A DNA stretch of 64,000 bases from Lyngbya sp. HA4199-MV5 (GCA_019359375.1 JAHHHL010000014.1:1-64000), one strand, 5' to 3'; numbered from the stretch's first letter, positions 7,055-15,644 are shown. Made by a program: numbers and translations. Notes: a model not told the origin generated them from the sequence alone.

Positions 7055-8196
7055 TTGATGATTCAGATATGAACGATCGCGCCCTGATGCAGCGCTGTCT
7101 GGAGTTGGCACGACAGGCACTAGGACGAACGGCACCCAATCCACTGGTGGGGTCGGTCATTGTGCAGGAGGGTACGATCGTCGGGGAAGGCTTTCATCCC
7201 GCCGCTGGACAGCCTCATGCGGAGGTGTTTGCACTGCGAGAAGCAGGTGATCGTGCGCGTGGTGCTAACCTCTATGTCAACCTGGAGCCTTGTAACCACT
7301 ACGGACGCACACCACCCTGCTCAGAGGCGATCGTGACCGCAGGTATTCAGCGAGTTGTCGTGGGCATGGTCGATCCTGATCCGAGAGTGTCGGGTGGCGG
7401 CATTGCAAGGTTGAGAGAGGCAGGCATTGAGGTGACAGTGGGGATTGAAGAAGCGGACTGTCGCACCCTGAACGAAGCCTTTATTCATCGGATTCTGTAT
7501 TACCGTCCCTTTGGCATTCTCAAGTACGCGATGACGCTGGATGGCAAGATTGCTACCACAACGGGACATAGCGCCTGGGTGACGAGTCCCGCTGCTCGTG
7601 CTGAAGTGCATCAACTCCGAGTTTCCTGCGATGCCATTATCGTTGGCGGTAATACTGTGCGGCGCGATAATCCTTTGCTCACCAGTCGCCAGGAAACGAC
7701 ACCGCTACGAGTCGTGATGAGTCGATGGCTTGATCTCCCGATCGATGCCCAGCTTTGGGACACAAACGTTGCACCCACGATCGTCTTTACCCAAACCAAT
7801 GCTTTACAAGATAAGCAAAATGTGTTGATGCAGCGAGGCGTTGAAGTGATCAGAATCAGCCCTTTGACTCCTTCTGCTGTGATGAAAAATTTGTACGATC
7901 GCGGTTGCCTCAGCGTGCTGTGGGAATGTGGTGGCACTCTGGCAGCAAAGGCAATGATGGATGGCTCTGTACAAAAAGTGCTTGCCTTCATCGCGCCCAA
8001 AATCATTGGTGGTACGAATGCACCGTCTCCGATCGGTGATTTAGGCGCGACGGAGATGACAGAGGCGATCGTCTTGAGACGGAAAAAATGGAGACAGATC
8101 GGCTCGGATCTTCTGTTAGAAGGCTATATGCCCATTGAGCCATTGCCCACTGAAGACATACACATGCAGAGAGGCTCTGATGAAACCAGATTTTGA
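7051..8196 (+). CDS. ribD: RibD, bifunctional riboflavin biosynthesis deaminase/reductase
   Basis: RibD catalyses the second and third steps from the GTP-derived pyrimidine to riboflavin: deamination, then NADPH-dependent reduction of the ribosyl side chain. The deaminase domain shows the zinc site HAE (residues 56-58) and PCNHYGRTPPC (80-90). The reductase domain contains FGILKYAMTLDGKIA, SAWVTS and DAIIVGGNTVRRDNP. Length (381) is normal. The GTG start overlaps the preceding stop; an ATG at 7069 (MNDRALMQRC) is an equally good homology-based start. Other rib genes are not adjacent. Confidence 0.95.
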   Translation: MIDDSDMNDRALMQRCLELARQALGRTAPNPLVGSVIVQEGTIVGEGFHPAAGQPHAEVFALREAGDRARGANLYVNLEPCNHYGRTPPCSEAIVTAGIQRVVVGMVDPDPRVSGGGIARLREAGIEVTVGIEEADCRTLNEAFIHRILYYRPFGILKYAMTLDGKIATTTGHSAWVTSPAARAEVHQLRVSCDAIIVGGNTVRRDNPLLTSRQETTPLRVVMSRWLDLPIDAQLWDTNVAPTIVFTQTNALQDKQNVLMQRGVEVIRISPLTPSAVMKNLYDRGCLSVLWECGGTLAAKAMMDGSVQKVLAFIAPKIIGGTNAPSPIGDLGATEMTEAIVLRRKKWRQIGSDLLLEGYMPIEPLPTEDIHMQRGSDETRF

Positions 8197-8398
8197 CGGA
8201 TTAAGCATCCCTGAACTGCGGGCTTACCTGCTCTCCCATCGCCATGACGACGAAGCCTTTTATAAACTGGTCGATCGACTAGAAGCGAGTTCTAACGACA
8301 CCCCTCTTTATCCTGCGCCAGATACACCTGAAACTGTCGCCATCATGGAAACAGCGATCCGAGAACACGTTCAAATGTTGGAAAAGCGCCAAGAATGA
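8180..8398 (+). CDS. DUF6887 family small protein
   Basis: A 72-residue acidic protein beginning MKPDFDGLSIPELRAYLLS and continuing RHDDEAFYKLVDRLEA, the signature of DUF6887, a cyanobacterial family of unknown function that often accompanies small toxin-like genes. The start at 8180 has AGAGAGG about 5 bases upstream, and it overlaps the end of ribD by 17 bp in another frame, implying co-transcription. An upstream in-frame start would add 15 unlikely residues. Confidence 0.8.
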   Translation: MKPDFDGLSIPELRAYLLSHRHDDEAFYKLVDRLEASSNDTPLYPAPDTPETVAIMETAIREHVQMLEKRQE

Positions 8399-8475
8399 GC
8401 GATTGCGTTGAGAAAAGGGGCAACATAATATTTTGTCCGGGACACGCAAAGTTTAGCTGTGAGCTAAGACCCTAC

Positions 8476-10200
8476 CTAAATCCTCCAAACATTCTGATAG
8501 CAATGTTTAGCGAGGCTTTCCGTCCTCTTATCTATTGAATTAGCATTCCACGGTGCAGCATACTCTGCTGCAAAGGCTTTTGGCAAAGAATATTGAGACT
8601 TTTCGTAGATAGACAATTTATCCACAACTGGTTTATCCTTTGCTTCTTCATTAAGTCCTTGGCTTAGTGGCAGAAGGTTGCCAATCTTACCGATAATCTC
8701 TTTGTCATTATTAGATTGACAAAGTATATGCTCAAGACTAATATTTTCTGGCACCAGCTCGTTTGTCGCTAACTTACTTCGCTCAATCTTGCCAAATATG
8801 TACTGTATCAACTTTTTATCTCGTGTATATCCGGTATAAAACCTCAACTCTTTAAATTTGTCTACAAACACTGCTTCGTCCGGTATTCTTGCGGTAAGAC
8901 TCTTTTTAAGGGTATCGAGTATTTCTTTTACTTTTCTTTTATCTGAGGCGGCTTGAAGATCCCTTGCTGCACGGGAATAACTTCCTTGAATACCAGAAGG
9001 TCTTAAAGAACAGACTGCATTAAAGATAAAATGGAATCGTTCAAGAAACAACATGAATTCCTTTTGGTCGTCAAGTTTAATAAGCCTCTTTTCTTTTGCT
9101 TGAAACAAACTCAGGAGAAATGGTCTCTGCTGAGTAATGTTAAATACTTTAAACGCGAACAATGCATCATATATGGGCTTCTCTTCTTGCTGCTTGAAGT
9201 CTTCTTGAACTGGAGATGCGATTTTTACGTATGTCTCAGCATCTGAGTGGATTTCCTTGATGAATTTCCTTGCATTGATTTTGCCTTCCAGCCAAAGTTT
9301 CTTGAAATTTTTGTAAATGTTTTCCTCGCCTACATAAGAATACTTTGCTATCCACCAATGATGAACAAATGCTTCTAGACTACCTACATTTTCTCTAGAA
9401 GCAATAATCGCTCTAATATTTTTCCAAGTCGTTTTTGCATCATCATCTGGATGAGTATCACTTAGTTCTTTGAATAATCGGTTCTTAATAAGATCCACAA
9501 AACTAAGATTCATTCCCCTAGCGTTGAGAGTCTCAAAAATTGTGTATGCCTCTTCCTCCTCTTTTACAGTTATAAAAATCACCTTTAAATACTTCACAAC
9601 CTGATCACGAACTGCTCTAAGTAAAATCTCATATTTTTCGTCGCTAATTCTCTTGCCTGTTCGGAAACGGCTTGCAAGATTTTCTTTAAAAGTAAAATTA
9701 TAAAAATCCTGATATGCAGATAATAAAGCTCTTTCCTCATCGCTTTGAGGATTAGATTGCTCCTTGTCAATGTATTGAATTCTCTTCTGAAAAAAAGGTT
9801 TAGGAGTTTCATTATCTAATTTGAAATAATTCTTTCCATCATCATCTTGTCCTTCTATATAATTCTTGAAAATTGCTTCTGCAAGATTTTCTTTTTTTGC
9901 TTCCTTAAACCTTTCACATAAAACAGATAGAAGGATAGTAATTGTTGTAAGTCTTTGCTGTCCATCTACAATTTGCATCACATTTGATTTGTCATCTCCA
10001 ACAAGTACAAGAGCGCCAATAAAATATTCTTCATGTTTTATATCCTCGCCATCGATCTCAATATTGCTTATGATGTCCTCCCATAGTTCCTTGACTTGCT
10101 CTTTTGACCAAGAATACGCACGCTGAAAGCGAGGAACAACATATTTTCGTTTTACTGAAAATAGGTCAGAAATTGTTCTGGTGTACGCGTGAAGTTCCAT
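8476..10200 (-). CDS. DUF262/DUF1524 protein, GmrSD-like anti-phage restriction factor
   Basis: A 574-residue protein joining an N-terminal DUF262 (GmrS-like, ParB-fold NTPase) and a C-terminal DUF1524 HNH-type region (GmrD-like). DUF262 motifs: YVVPRFQRAYSW (20-31), EEYFIGALVLV and QIVDGQQRLTT (76-86). The C-terminal ISLEHILCQSN and IGNLLPLSQGLN match the DUF1524 nuclease core. GmrSD proteins cut glucosylated hydroxymethylcytosine DNA in phage; relatives are broader defence nucleases. The gene is clearly AT-richer than its neighbours and lacks HIP1 sites, so it is probably horizontally acquired. No methylase or partner gene is beside it. Confidence 0.88.
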   Translation of the reverse strand: MELHAYTRTISDLFSVKRKYVVPRFQRAYSWSKEQVKELWEDIISNIEIDGEDIKHEEYFIGALVLVGDDKSNVMQIVDGQQRLTTITILLSVLCERFKEAKKENLAEAIFKNYIEGQDDDGKNYFKLDNETPKPFFQKRIQYIDKEQSNPQSDEERALLSAYQDFYNFTFKENLASRFRTGKRISDEKYEILLRAVRDQVVKYLKVIFITVKEEEEAYTIFETLNARGMNLSFVDLIKNRLFKELSDTHPDDDAKTTWKNIRAIIASRENVGSLEAFVHHWWIAKYSYVGEENIYKNFKKLWLEGKINARKFIKEIHSDAETYVKIASPVQEDFKQQEEKPIYDALFAFKVFNITQQRPFLLSLFQAKEKRLIKLDDQKEFMLFLERFHFIFNAVCSLRPSGIQGSYSRAARDLQAASDKRKVKEILDTLKKSLTARIPDEAVFVDKFKELRFYTGYTRDKKLIQYIFGKIERSKLATNELVPENISLEHILCQSNNDKEIIGKIGNLLPLSQGLNEEAKDKPVVDKLSIYEKSQYSLPKAFAAEYAAPWNANSIDKRTESLAKHCYQNVWRI

Positions 10201-10472
10201 ATCTTTAAGTGCTGCTAGTTGTTAAGTGGTAGTAAACACAAAGCTGCTCTATCATGCACAAATTTCATGCATAATGTGAAGCAGAGCTGAATCTGAGCCA
10301 AAACTGAATTGAAGCAGAACTAAATCTGAAGCAGGTTATGACCAAGGGTAGACTTTTTTACCCTTGATTGTCACTAATTGCTTTCAAAAATCTTTAGAGT
10401 ATTTCAAACACGCTCAAGAATAACTACAAGCCATTTAGCCATTATTAGTATTCAGCCTACCTTTTTGTATCC
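10201..10472. other. AT-rich gap with short repeats and a hairpin
   Basis: No gene is seen. The stretch contains two similar units built on TGAAGCAGARCTRAATCTGA (about 10278-10335) and a hairpin CAAGGGTA/TACCCTTG at 10343-10366 without a T-run in the direction of either flanking gene. The base composition matches the AT-rich defence gene to its left. Confidence 0.4.
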
Positions 10473-11033
10473 TTACAACGTCGCTAGAAAGGGAAATTCA
10501 GTGTGAACATGCCACCGTTGCCCGTCGTGCTGCAATAGCGTGAGCTGCGCTGCCAGCCACTTCCGCTCTAACGATCGACGCTGAAACTCAGCCCAGGCTA
10601 ACTTGAAGTTTTCTTTGGTCAAATCTCGAAAGCCAACGGTCATGTGGGGTGTGAACGATCGTGTTTTTCCCGCCGCATCCACAATGCCCAATGCTGCTTC
10701 TAAATGCGCTGCCAACGCTGCCTGTAGCTCTAGCAAGGGCGACGACTTGACCACGTTGATATAAACGACGCGAGGCACAAACGCGCCAAAGCCTGATAGC
10801 GCGATCGGCAGGGGCGACACCTGAGCAGCAAACTCGCGTAACGTTTCGCCAAGGTCAGCGATCGCTTCAAGGCTCCATTCAAACGGCGGCTGTAGCGTAA
10901 CGTGAGGCGGCGATTTGAGGGCAGCCCGACTGTGGTAGCGATCGGCAAACACCTGCTTGATCGCATTCACCTCAGCCTGAATCGCCTGGGACGGTAACAA
11001 AGCAATAAAAAACCGAGCAGTTGTTTCACTCAA
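10473..11033 (-). CDS. 2'-5' RNA ligase family protein (2H phosphoesterase)
   Basis: A 186-residue 2H phosphoesterase. The two catalytic H-x-T motifs are present: HVT at 44-46 (SPPHVTLQPPF) and HMT near residue 130 (FTPHMTVGF). Family members act on 2',5'- or cyclic phosphodiester bonds in RNA or nucleotides; the substrate here is unknown. Length is typical. It is transcribed leftwards, upstream of the defence gene, but the 270-base AT-rich gap argues against a shared operon. Confidence 0.9.
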   Translation of the reverse strand: MSETTARFFIALLPSQAIQAEVNAIKQVFADRYHSRAALKSPPHVTLQPPFEWSLEAIADLGETLREFAAQVSPLPIALSGFGAFVPRVVYINVVKSSPLLELQAALAAHLEAALGIVDAAGKTRSFTPHMTVGFRDLTKENFKLAWAEFQRRSLERKWLAAQLTLLQHDGQRWHVHTEFPFLATL

Positions 11034-11268
11034 AAGGCTACCCTGTATACCTTACGACTGTTTGATTAGTCGGTCTTTGCCGGAGTACTAAACGACGCGC
11101 AATGGATTGATTTGTAGTCAATGCAACCACTTCCAACCATTGACTACTCGCCGTCTAGCGTCCAGTACTTCAGACCGATCGTACCTCTGTAAGTGCAAAG
11201 CCGCCTGTTCAAAACTAGGATTCAAAACTAGGATTCAAACCCATCGTCTCTTCAAAGGAACATCCTCC

Positions 11269-11535
11269 ATGCCCTGGTTCGCCAAAATTGAAGAAGGAGT
11301 CGTCGATAAAGCCATCTTCGACCGCTACGTTCCCGCCCACAAAGTATTCGTCCGCAATCTCATCGAAAAGGGTCATCAGGCAAAATCTGGCTACTGGGGC
11401 TGTTACGGCGGCGGTATGCTCCTCTTTCAAGCCGCTTCTATGGACGAAGCTAAAGCGATCGTCGCCCAAGATCCCCTCGTCGAAAACGGCTGCGTGCATT
11501 ACAAACTCTACGAATGGCGCGTAGTGGTGGAGTAG
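11269..11535 (+). CDS. YciI family protein
   Basis: An 88-residue YCII-domain protein (MPWFAKIEEGVVDKAIFDRY, GHQAKSGYWGCYGGGMLLFQ, then ASMDEAKAIVAQDPLVENG). The last segment is the conserved YCII motif with the acidic residue of DPLV. YciI proteins are small dimeric ferredoxin-like proteins, some with dehydrochlorinase- or EthD-like roles; function here is unknown. The start at 11269 is preferred because AAAGGA lies about 9 bases upstream. A 15 bp direct duplication (AAAACTAGGATTC) sits just upstream. Confidence 0.88.
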   Translation: MPWFAKIEEGVVDKAIFDRYVPAHKVFVRNLIEKGHQAKSGYWGCYGGGMLLFQAASMDEAKAIVAQDPLVENGCVHYKLYEWRVVVE

Positions 11536-11631
11536 AAGAAGGTAAAAGGTAAAAGGCTTAGGTGGTCTTTCTTGCCTTTTTCTTCTTGCCTTTTTACTTT
11601 TACCTTTTGCCCTTTGCCTTTTCTATAGTGC

Positions 11632-11637
11632 TATCCT
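11632..11637 (+). promoter_or_regulatory. -10 box of the SRP RNA gene
   Basis: TATCCT ends 5 bases before the first predicted base of the SRP RNA at 11643, the spacing expected for a -10 hexamer and its start site. A -35 is not clear; the upstream tract is low-complexity TTTTGCC repeats. Confidence 0.5.
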
Positions 11638-11642
11638 ATTAA

Positions 11643-11740
11643 GTGATCCGGACTCATGCGATCGCAACGCCTCAATCTTGTCAGGACCGGAAGGTAGCAG
11701 CAATACGGGATGCTTGTGATAGGCGTGAACTCCGGGTCGC
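11643..11740 (+). ncRNA. ffs: Signal recognition particle RNA, small bacterial type
   Basis: The universally conserved SRP core is present: GTCAGGACCGGAAGGTAGCA followed by GCAATACGGGATGCTT, which form the Ffh-binding hairpin with its GGAA tetraloop. The outer helix is closed by GATCCGGA near 11645 and TCCGGGTC at 11731-11738. The 98-nt length fits the 4.5S class. A TTTTGTTT run follows directly and serves as the terminator tail. The RNA works with Ffh and FtsY to target membrane proteins. Confidence 0.95.
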
Positions 11741-11934
11741 TTTTGTTTGAGCGCTCCTCCCTTCATTGTTTCGCTCATCACGCCATTTTTTATTTCTGAG
11801 TACGGTTTTCCACCTGCCAGATGGATGACACGTCGATGTCTTTGTTTCTATGCTGGAAGCGTTGGGACAAGACGCAGCACTCGCTTGCCATTTCCCACCG
11901 TGCAAAATTGAGATGTTCAGGAGCATGTGGCGCT

Positions 11935-12306
11935 ATGGGTTTGGGAGATTTAGTTCAGAAAGCGGTTTACCTCGGCATTGGCGTTGCGTCCTATGCAGGC
12001 GAGAAGGCGACGGAGAAGTTGGGTGAGTTGCGATCGCAGGTGCAGCAGTTGGCAGACGAAATGGTTGAACGCGGCGAAATGACCAGCGAAGAAGCTCGTC
12101 GCTTTGTGGATGATATGGTCAATAAAGCGCAACAGCCGTCTGTCGAGTCTCCAAGCTCAACTCAACCCACTGAGCCACGTCGCATCGAAATCATCACCGA
12201 TGACGAGGAGCCTGTTCAGAAAGCACCCACGGATGTTGATCAAATGCGGCAACAGGTCATGGATCTGCAAGAGGAACTGAAGCGCCTGAGGCGAGATAAC
12301 CCCTAG
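11935..12306 (+). CDS. Phasin-family / PHA granule-associated-like protein
   Basis: A 123-residue protein. The N-terminal half (MGLGDLVQKAVYLGIGVASY, GEKATEKLGELRSQVQQLAD, EMVERGEMTSEEARRFVDDM) matches a phasin-like family seen across cyanobacteria, amphipathic and helical. The tail is acidic and disordered, ending in a coiled-coil-like stretch (MRQQVMDLQEELKRLRRDN). It may coat polyhydroxyalkanoate granules or another hydrophobic surface; this is family-based. The start at 11935 is chosen because homology begins at MGLGD and AGGAG lies upstream. Its TAG stop is supplied by the left edge of a MITE copy. Confidence 0.8.
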   Translation: MGLGDLVQKAVYLGIGVASYAGEKATEKLGELRSQVQQLADEMVERGEMTSEEARRFVDDMVNKAQQPSVESPSSTQPTEPRRIEIITDDEEPVQKAPTDVDQMRQQVMDLQEELKRLRRDNP

Positions 12307-12433
12307 GGCGTGTCATCAATTAGCTTCGAAACCTTGCAGTATCAGCAGTGTCACGCCCGTCCCAGCACAACAGGCTAGGGGCTGGAACCCTTGCTGTAAG
12401 CGATGTGTAGTCGTAATTGATGACAGCCCCTAG
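12303..12433. repeat. MITE-like element, copy 3 of 6
   Basis: A 131 bp copy from CTAG to CTAG; left end AGGGCGTGTCATCAATTAG, right end TAATTGATGACAGCCCC. This is close to the consensus. The left CTAG overlaps the phasin-like gene's stop codon (12304-12306), so the last codons of that gene touch the insertion. Confidence 0.9.
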
Positions 12434-12599
12434 TGTGACAAACTCTCGCGATCGAAATCCTCGTGAATGATGTGAGCTATACTGAAGCCATTCTCACAGA
12501 TGTCTTGGCGACTCACTCTGCCTTCAAAGAAGCTTACACCTGTAATCTGCATCTGTGACTCTGAAAACCTTTAAGCGCACAGGGTCAAGTGGAAAGCCT

Positions 12600-13016
12600 A
12601 TGGAAAGCTGGTCGAAGGATTTTTCCGAGCTACTAGAAGTCATGGCAGATGAGGTAGAGCAGTTCTTCGCCGATATGGCTAAAGACGTTGGCGAGATGGT
12701 TGAATCATTTTTTGAAGCGTCAGAAGAGATTGCAGAACAAATGCAAACCGTATTCGCTGTCGAGCTGGAACAACGACTCGGCGAACTGATCGATCCCATC
12801 CTGGAAGCGTATCTCGGCATCGAAATTGTGGTTGAAGAAACGGCTCAGCCGATGATTCATACCGTAGAACCTTTTCTGAACGATCGCCCCGCCTGTGTGG
12901 GTTGCCGCCACTACCACGGTCAAACCTACGGTGGTGTGATGCTGGTCTGCGGGATGCACCCCTACGGCTGGGAAAGCGACAAATGCCCCGACTGGCAATC
13001 CACCTGGCAGGAATAG
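12600..13016 (+). CDS. Hypothetical protein with acidic helical N-terminus and Cys-rich C-terminus
   Basis: A 138-residue protein. The first 60 residues are strongly acidic amphipathic helix (MESWSKDFSELLEVMADEVE, then FADMAKDVGEMVESFFEASE). The last 45 residues hold CVGCRHYHGQTYGG, MLVCGMHPYGW and CPDW: four cysteines and several histidines arranged like a metal site or small cluster. I recognise this as a conserved cyanobacterial hypothetical family, without a known function. The ATG at 12600 has GGAAAG upstream; a GTG at 12555 would add 15 residues. Confidence 0.75.
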   Translation: MESWSKDFSELLEVMADEVEQFFADMAKDVGEMVESFFEASEEIAEQMQTVFAVELEQRLGELIDPILEAYLGIEIVVEETAQPMIHTVEPFLNDRPACVGCRHYHGQTYGGVMLVCGMHPYGWESDKCPDWQSTWQE

Positions 13017-13194
13017 TTGTTAGTTTTTGGTTGTTAGTTGTTAAGAGCGTAGATTTATTCAGGTGTAATTCTGTGCGTAGGGGCGTGGCATGTGGTAGAA
13101 AGTCCTTGCCTTCGCCCAGAGTTAGCTGCCGCATGCCGCGCCCGTACTTAAAAGGCTGAGGTGATCGAAATTATTTAGTTTCCACTCCTGGTTA

Positions 13195-14055
13195 TCAGCT
13201 GCCAGTGGTTACTGACCAAGGACTGTTGATGAGTAGAGGGAAAAAGTGTCCTACGGGTCCCTGTCCCTGTCCGATCGCCAGCGAGTGATGTAAAGCTTGA
13301 GTGACATACGCTTTGGCACGCCGAGTAGCTGTGAGTGGATCGTGACCTAAAGCGAGATTGGCGGCGATCGCGGCAGACAAAGTACAGCCTGTCCCATGCG
13401 TGTTCATGGTGTTGACAGTTGTAGTCGTCAGCGTTTCAAGCTGTTGCCCATCAAACCAGACATCCACACCACGCAGATCGCCCTCCATCCCGCCACCTTT
13501 GACCAGTACAGCCTTTGCGCCTAGTTGATAAATGCGCTGTGCAGCCGTTTGCATTTCTTCTAGCGTGTGAACCTCCACTCCACTGAGCATCTGTGCTTCG
13601 TAGCGATTGGGTGTCAGGACTGTGGCATGGGGGATGAGAACTGCTTTGAGCGTGGCGATCGCTGCATCGTCAATTAACTGCGCCCCTGTCCGCGATACCA
13701 TCACCGGATCGACTACCAAATTAGTGATTCGCCACGCTTCTATTTGCGCTGCCACTGCCTGAATAATCTCCTGATTAAGCAACATGCCCGTTTTTGCTGC
13801 CTGAATGCCAATATCTTGAATGACCGCTTTCACTTGAGCGACCACCGCTTCGGGTGGCAGGGCATCCACACGATCGACCCCCAGCGTATTTTGCGCCGTA
13901 ATACAGGTGATGGCACACGTTCCATGCACTCGATGAAACGCAAACGTCCGCAGATCTGCCTGAATGCCTGCCCCACCACCACTATCAGACCCCGCGATCG
14001 TCATCGCTACTGGAATCTCTGAAAGCCCAATTTGCTCCTGCTTACCCATTGCCAT
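13195..14055 (-). CDS. thiD: ThiD, hydroxymethylpyrimidine/phosphomethylpyrimidine kinase
   Basis: ThiD phosphorylates HMP and then HMP-P to give HMP-PP for thiamine synthesis. The ribokinase-family signature is clear: AMTIAGSDSGGGAGIQADLR near residue 17, VVDPVMVSRTG, VLTPNRYEAQML, KAVLVKGGG, and the anion-hole/catalytic motif NTHGTGCTLSAAIAANLALG. Length 286 is normal for the monofunctional enzyme. An ATG two codons in (MGKQEQ) is an alternative start. No TPP riboswitch is seen upstream; that space is heptamer repeats. Confidence 0.95.
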   Translation of the reverse strand: MAMGKQEQIGLSEIPVAMTIAGSDSGGGAGIQADLRTFAFHRVHGTCAITCITAQNTLGVDRVDALPPEAVVAQVKAVIQDIGIQAAKTGMLLNQEIIQAVAAQIEAWRITNLVVDPVMVSRTGAQLIDDAAIATLKAVLIPHATVLTPNRYEAQMLSGVEVHTLEEMQTAAQRIYQLGAKAVLVKGGGMEGDLRGVDVWFDGQQLETLTTTTVNTMNTHGTGCTLSAAIAANLALGHDPLTATRRAKAYVTQALHHSLAIGQGQGPVGHFFPLLINSPWSVTTGS

Positions 14056-14058
14056 CCT

Positions 14059-14130
14059 TTTAGCCTTTAGCTTTTAGCCTTTCTCCGTCCTCCCCCTACA
14101 CCCTACACCCCACACCCCACACCCCTGTAG
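14059..14130. repeat. Heptamer repeats between thiD and MBL gene
   Basis: Two heptamer types lie end to end: TTTTAGC/CTTTAGC units and then CCCTACA/CCCCACA units. They fill the divergent promoter region of thiD and the next gene. They are short tandemly repeated repetitive (STRR) sequences of the cyanobacterial kind. Confidence 0.75.
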
Positions 14131-14166
14131 AATAAAGACTAAATACTTTAAGAAATATTGCAGACT

Positions 14167-14946
14167 ATGAGATTGACGCGGATTGACCTGAATAGCTGGC
14201 TCTTTCACCTGGGTGGATACACCATTTTGGTTGATCCCTGGTTAGTCGATCCGCTGGTGTTTTATGGGCAACCCTGGCTGTTTACGGCGTATCACAATAC
14301 ACCGATCGCCTATACGCCCGAAACCCTTCCCCGCATCGATCTCATTTTGCTGTCGCAGGGTGTGGATGATCATTGCCACAAACCAACCCTAGAACGACTC
14401 GATCGCAGCATTCCCGTCGTCGCCTCGCCCACTGCGGCAAAGGTTGTGCAGCAGCTTGGTTTTGAGAACGTTACGGCGATCGCCCATTGGGAAGAATTTG
14501 CGCTGGGCAATACCCTCAAAATTACGGCAATTCCTGGTGCCGAACTGCAACCAGGGCAAATTGAAAACGGCTACCTACTGCGCGATCGAGCCGTAAACGA
14601 AACTCTTTACTACGAGCCGCACCTGTTCCCCACAAAAATCCCTGTAGAGCGGTTTGGGCAGGTGGATGTGGCGATCGCGCCCGTCATTGGTCAGGTCATT
14701 CCCCTATTGGGACAGGTCATTATGGGACCGCTTCAGGCAATGCATCTGGTAGAAACGCTGAAGCCTCGCGTCTTTGTGCCAACCACATTAGGCGATGTGC
14801 GTGCCGAAGGCATTTTACCAAAGATCATCCAGACCGTTGGCAGCGTCGAAGAATTCCGCGATCGCCTCCTTGCCTCTGGGCTACCCACTCAGCTAACCGT
14901 GCCCGCACCTGGCGAAACGGTAGAGTTGAGCGCGATCGTGCGGTGA
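14167..14946 (+). CDS. MBL-fold metallo-hydrolase-like protein
   Basis: A 259-residue member of the metallo-beta-lactamase superfamily, UlaG-like (MRLTRIDLNSWLFHLGGYTI, LVDPWLVDPL). At the place of the usual HxHxDH motif it has LSQGVDDHCHKPTL: the DH pair is kept, but the first two histidines are Ser and Gly. Related cyanobacterial and plant proteins share this LSQG form, so it is a family trait and not a sequencing error. Metal binding and activity are therefore uncertain. ATG at 14167 is chosen over a TTG three codons upstream. Confidence 0.8.
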   Translation: MRLTRIDLNSWLFHLGGYTILVDPWLVDPLVFYGQPWLFTAYHNTPIAYTPETLPRIDLILLSQGVDDHCHKPTLERLDRSIPVVASPTAAKVVQQLGFENVTAIAHWEEFALGNTLKITAIPGAELQPGQIENGYLLRDRAVNETLYYEPHLFPTKIPVERFGQVDVAIAPVIGQVIPLLGQVIMGPLQAMHLVETLKPRVFVPTTLGDVRAEGILPKIIQTVGSVEEFRDRLLASGLPTQLTVPAPGETVELSAIVR

Positions 14947-15086
14947 GGAGTGAGGAGCAAGGGGTGAGGAGTAAGCAGTCAGCTTAGGATTGTTAGTTGT
15001 TAGTTGTTAGTGCGTGAACCGTTCTTGACTCCTTCTAAAAACTAAAAACTAAAAACCAAAAACTTCTTGCCTTTAGCCTTCATCCT
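14947..15086. repeat. Heptamer repeat tract
   Basis: Successive heptamer families occupy the gap between two convergent genes: TTAGTTG units around 14995-15012, AAAAACT units around 15038-15064, then CTTTAGC and TCATCCT units. They carry no coding potential. Confidence 0.75.
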
Positions 15087-15449
15087 TTAGCCTTTCATCC
15101 TTTCCCAATAATGTGAACACTGATCACACGGTCCTTTCGGATTCACCGCACACCGCAGCAATGGAGATTGGGCGTTGTACAAACAGGTGCGATCGCCAAT
15201 AATCCAGCGTCCATCTAAGAAGTTGCCTTCTGCCAGCGCTTCAATTTTCTGGACGTAAAGCGCGATTTTGTGGAGTTGATAGCGCCCCGATCGCAGTTGA
15301 TAGCGATGCCTGCGCTCCAATACAAGATAAGACTGTCCATCAACCTCTAAACAGGCTCCGGGCTGTGGGTTCCAGTCCAGGTTGAGGTGCCCCAGCGTTG
15401 CATTGGAGTGGCTTAGAATAATTTCCGCAGGCAGAGAATTTAACGCCAT
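15087..15449 (-). CDS. DUF6464 family protein
   Basis: A 120-residue cyanobacterial DUF6464 protein. The core reads LPAEIILSHSNATLGHLNLD, PGACLEVDGQSYLVLERRHR, LHKIALYVQ and the cysteine cluster CLYNAQSPLLRCAVNPKGPC (then DQC), which has the look of a metal site. The start at MALNSLP is chosen because upstream sequence contains heptamer-like repeats and lacks conservation; the frame is open up to 15611. Function unknown. It lies just downstream of the EF-G gene on the same strand. Confidence 0.72.
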   Translation of the reverse strand: MALNSLPAEIILSHSNATLGHLNLDWNPQPGACLEVDGQSYLVLERRHRYQLRSGRYQLHKIALYVQKIEALAEGNFLDGRWIIGDRTCLYNAQSPLLRCAVNPKGPCDQCSHYWERMKG

Positions 15450-15644
15450 AGCAAATGAGTAGCAACAGCCTGCCAGGTTTTCATAGAAAGGCAGGGGGTA
15501 GGGTATAGGGTTTGGGGTGTACGCCATGAAAGTCATCACCTCATAACCCCTACCTAAACAAAAATACACTTCCTGATCAACCGTGTGTCGATCAGGAAGT
15601 GCAAGAGTCATCGTTCTAGAAACCAGGACATACCAAGATCAGCG

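Noticed and set aside
13195-14160. TPP riboswitch upstream of thiD
   Set aside because: The upstream region is heptamer repeat; no CTGAGA or ACCTGA core is seen.
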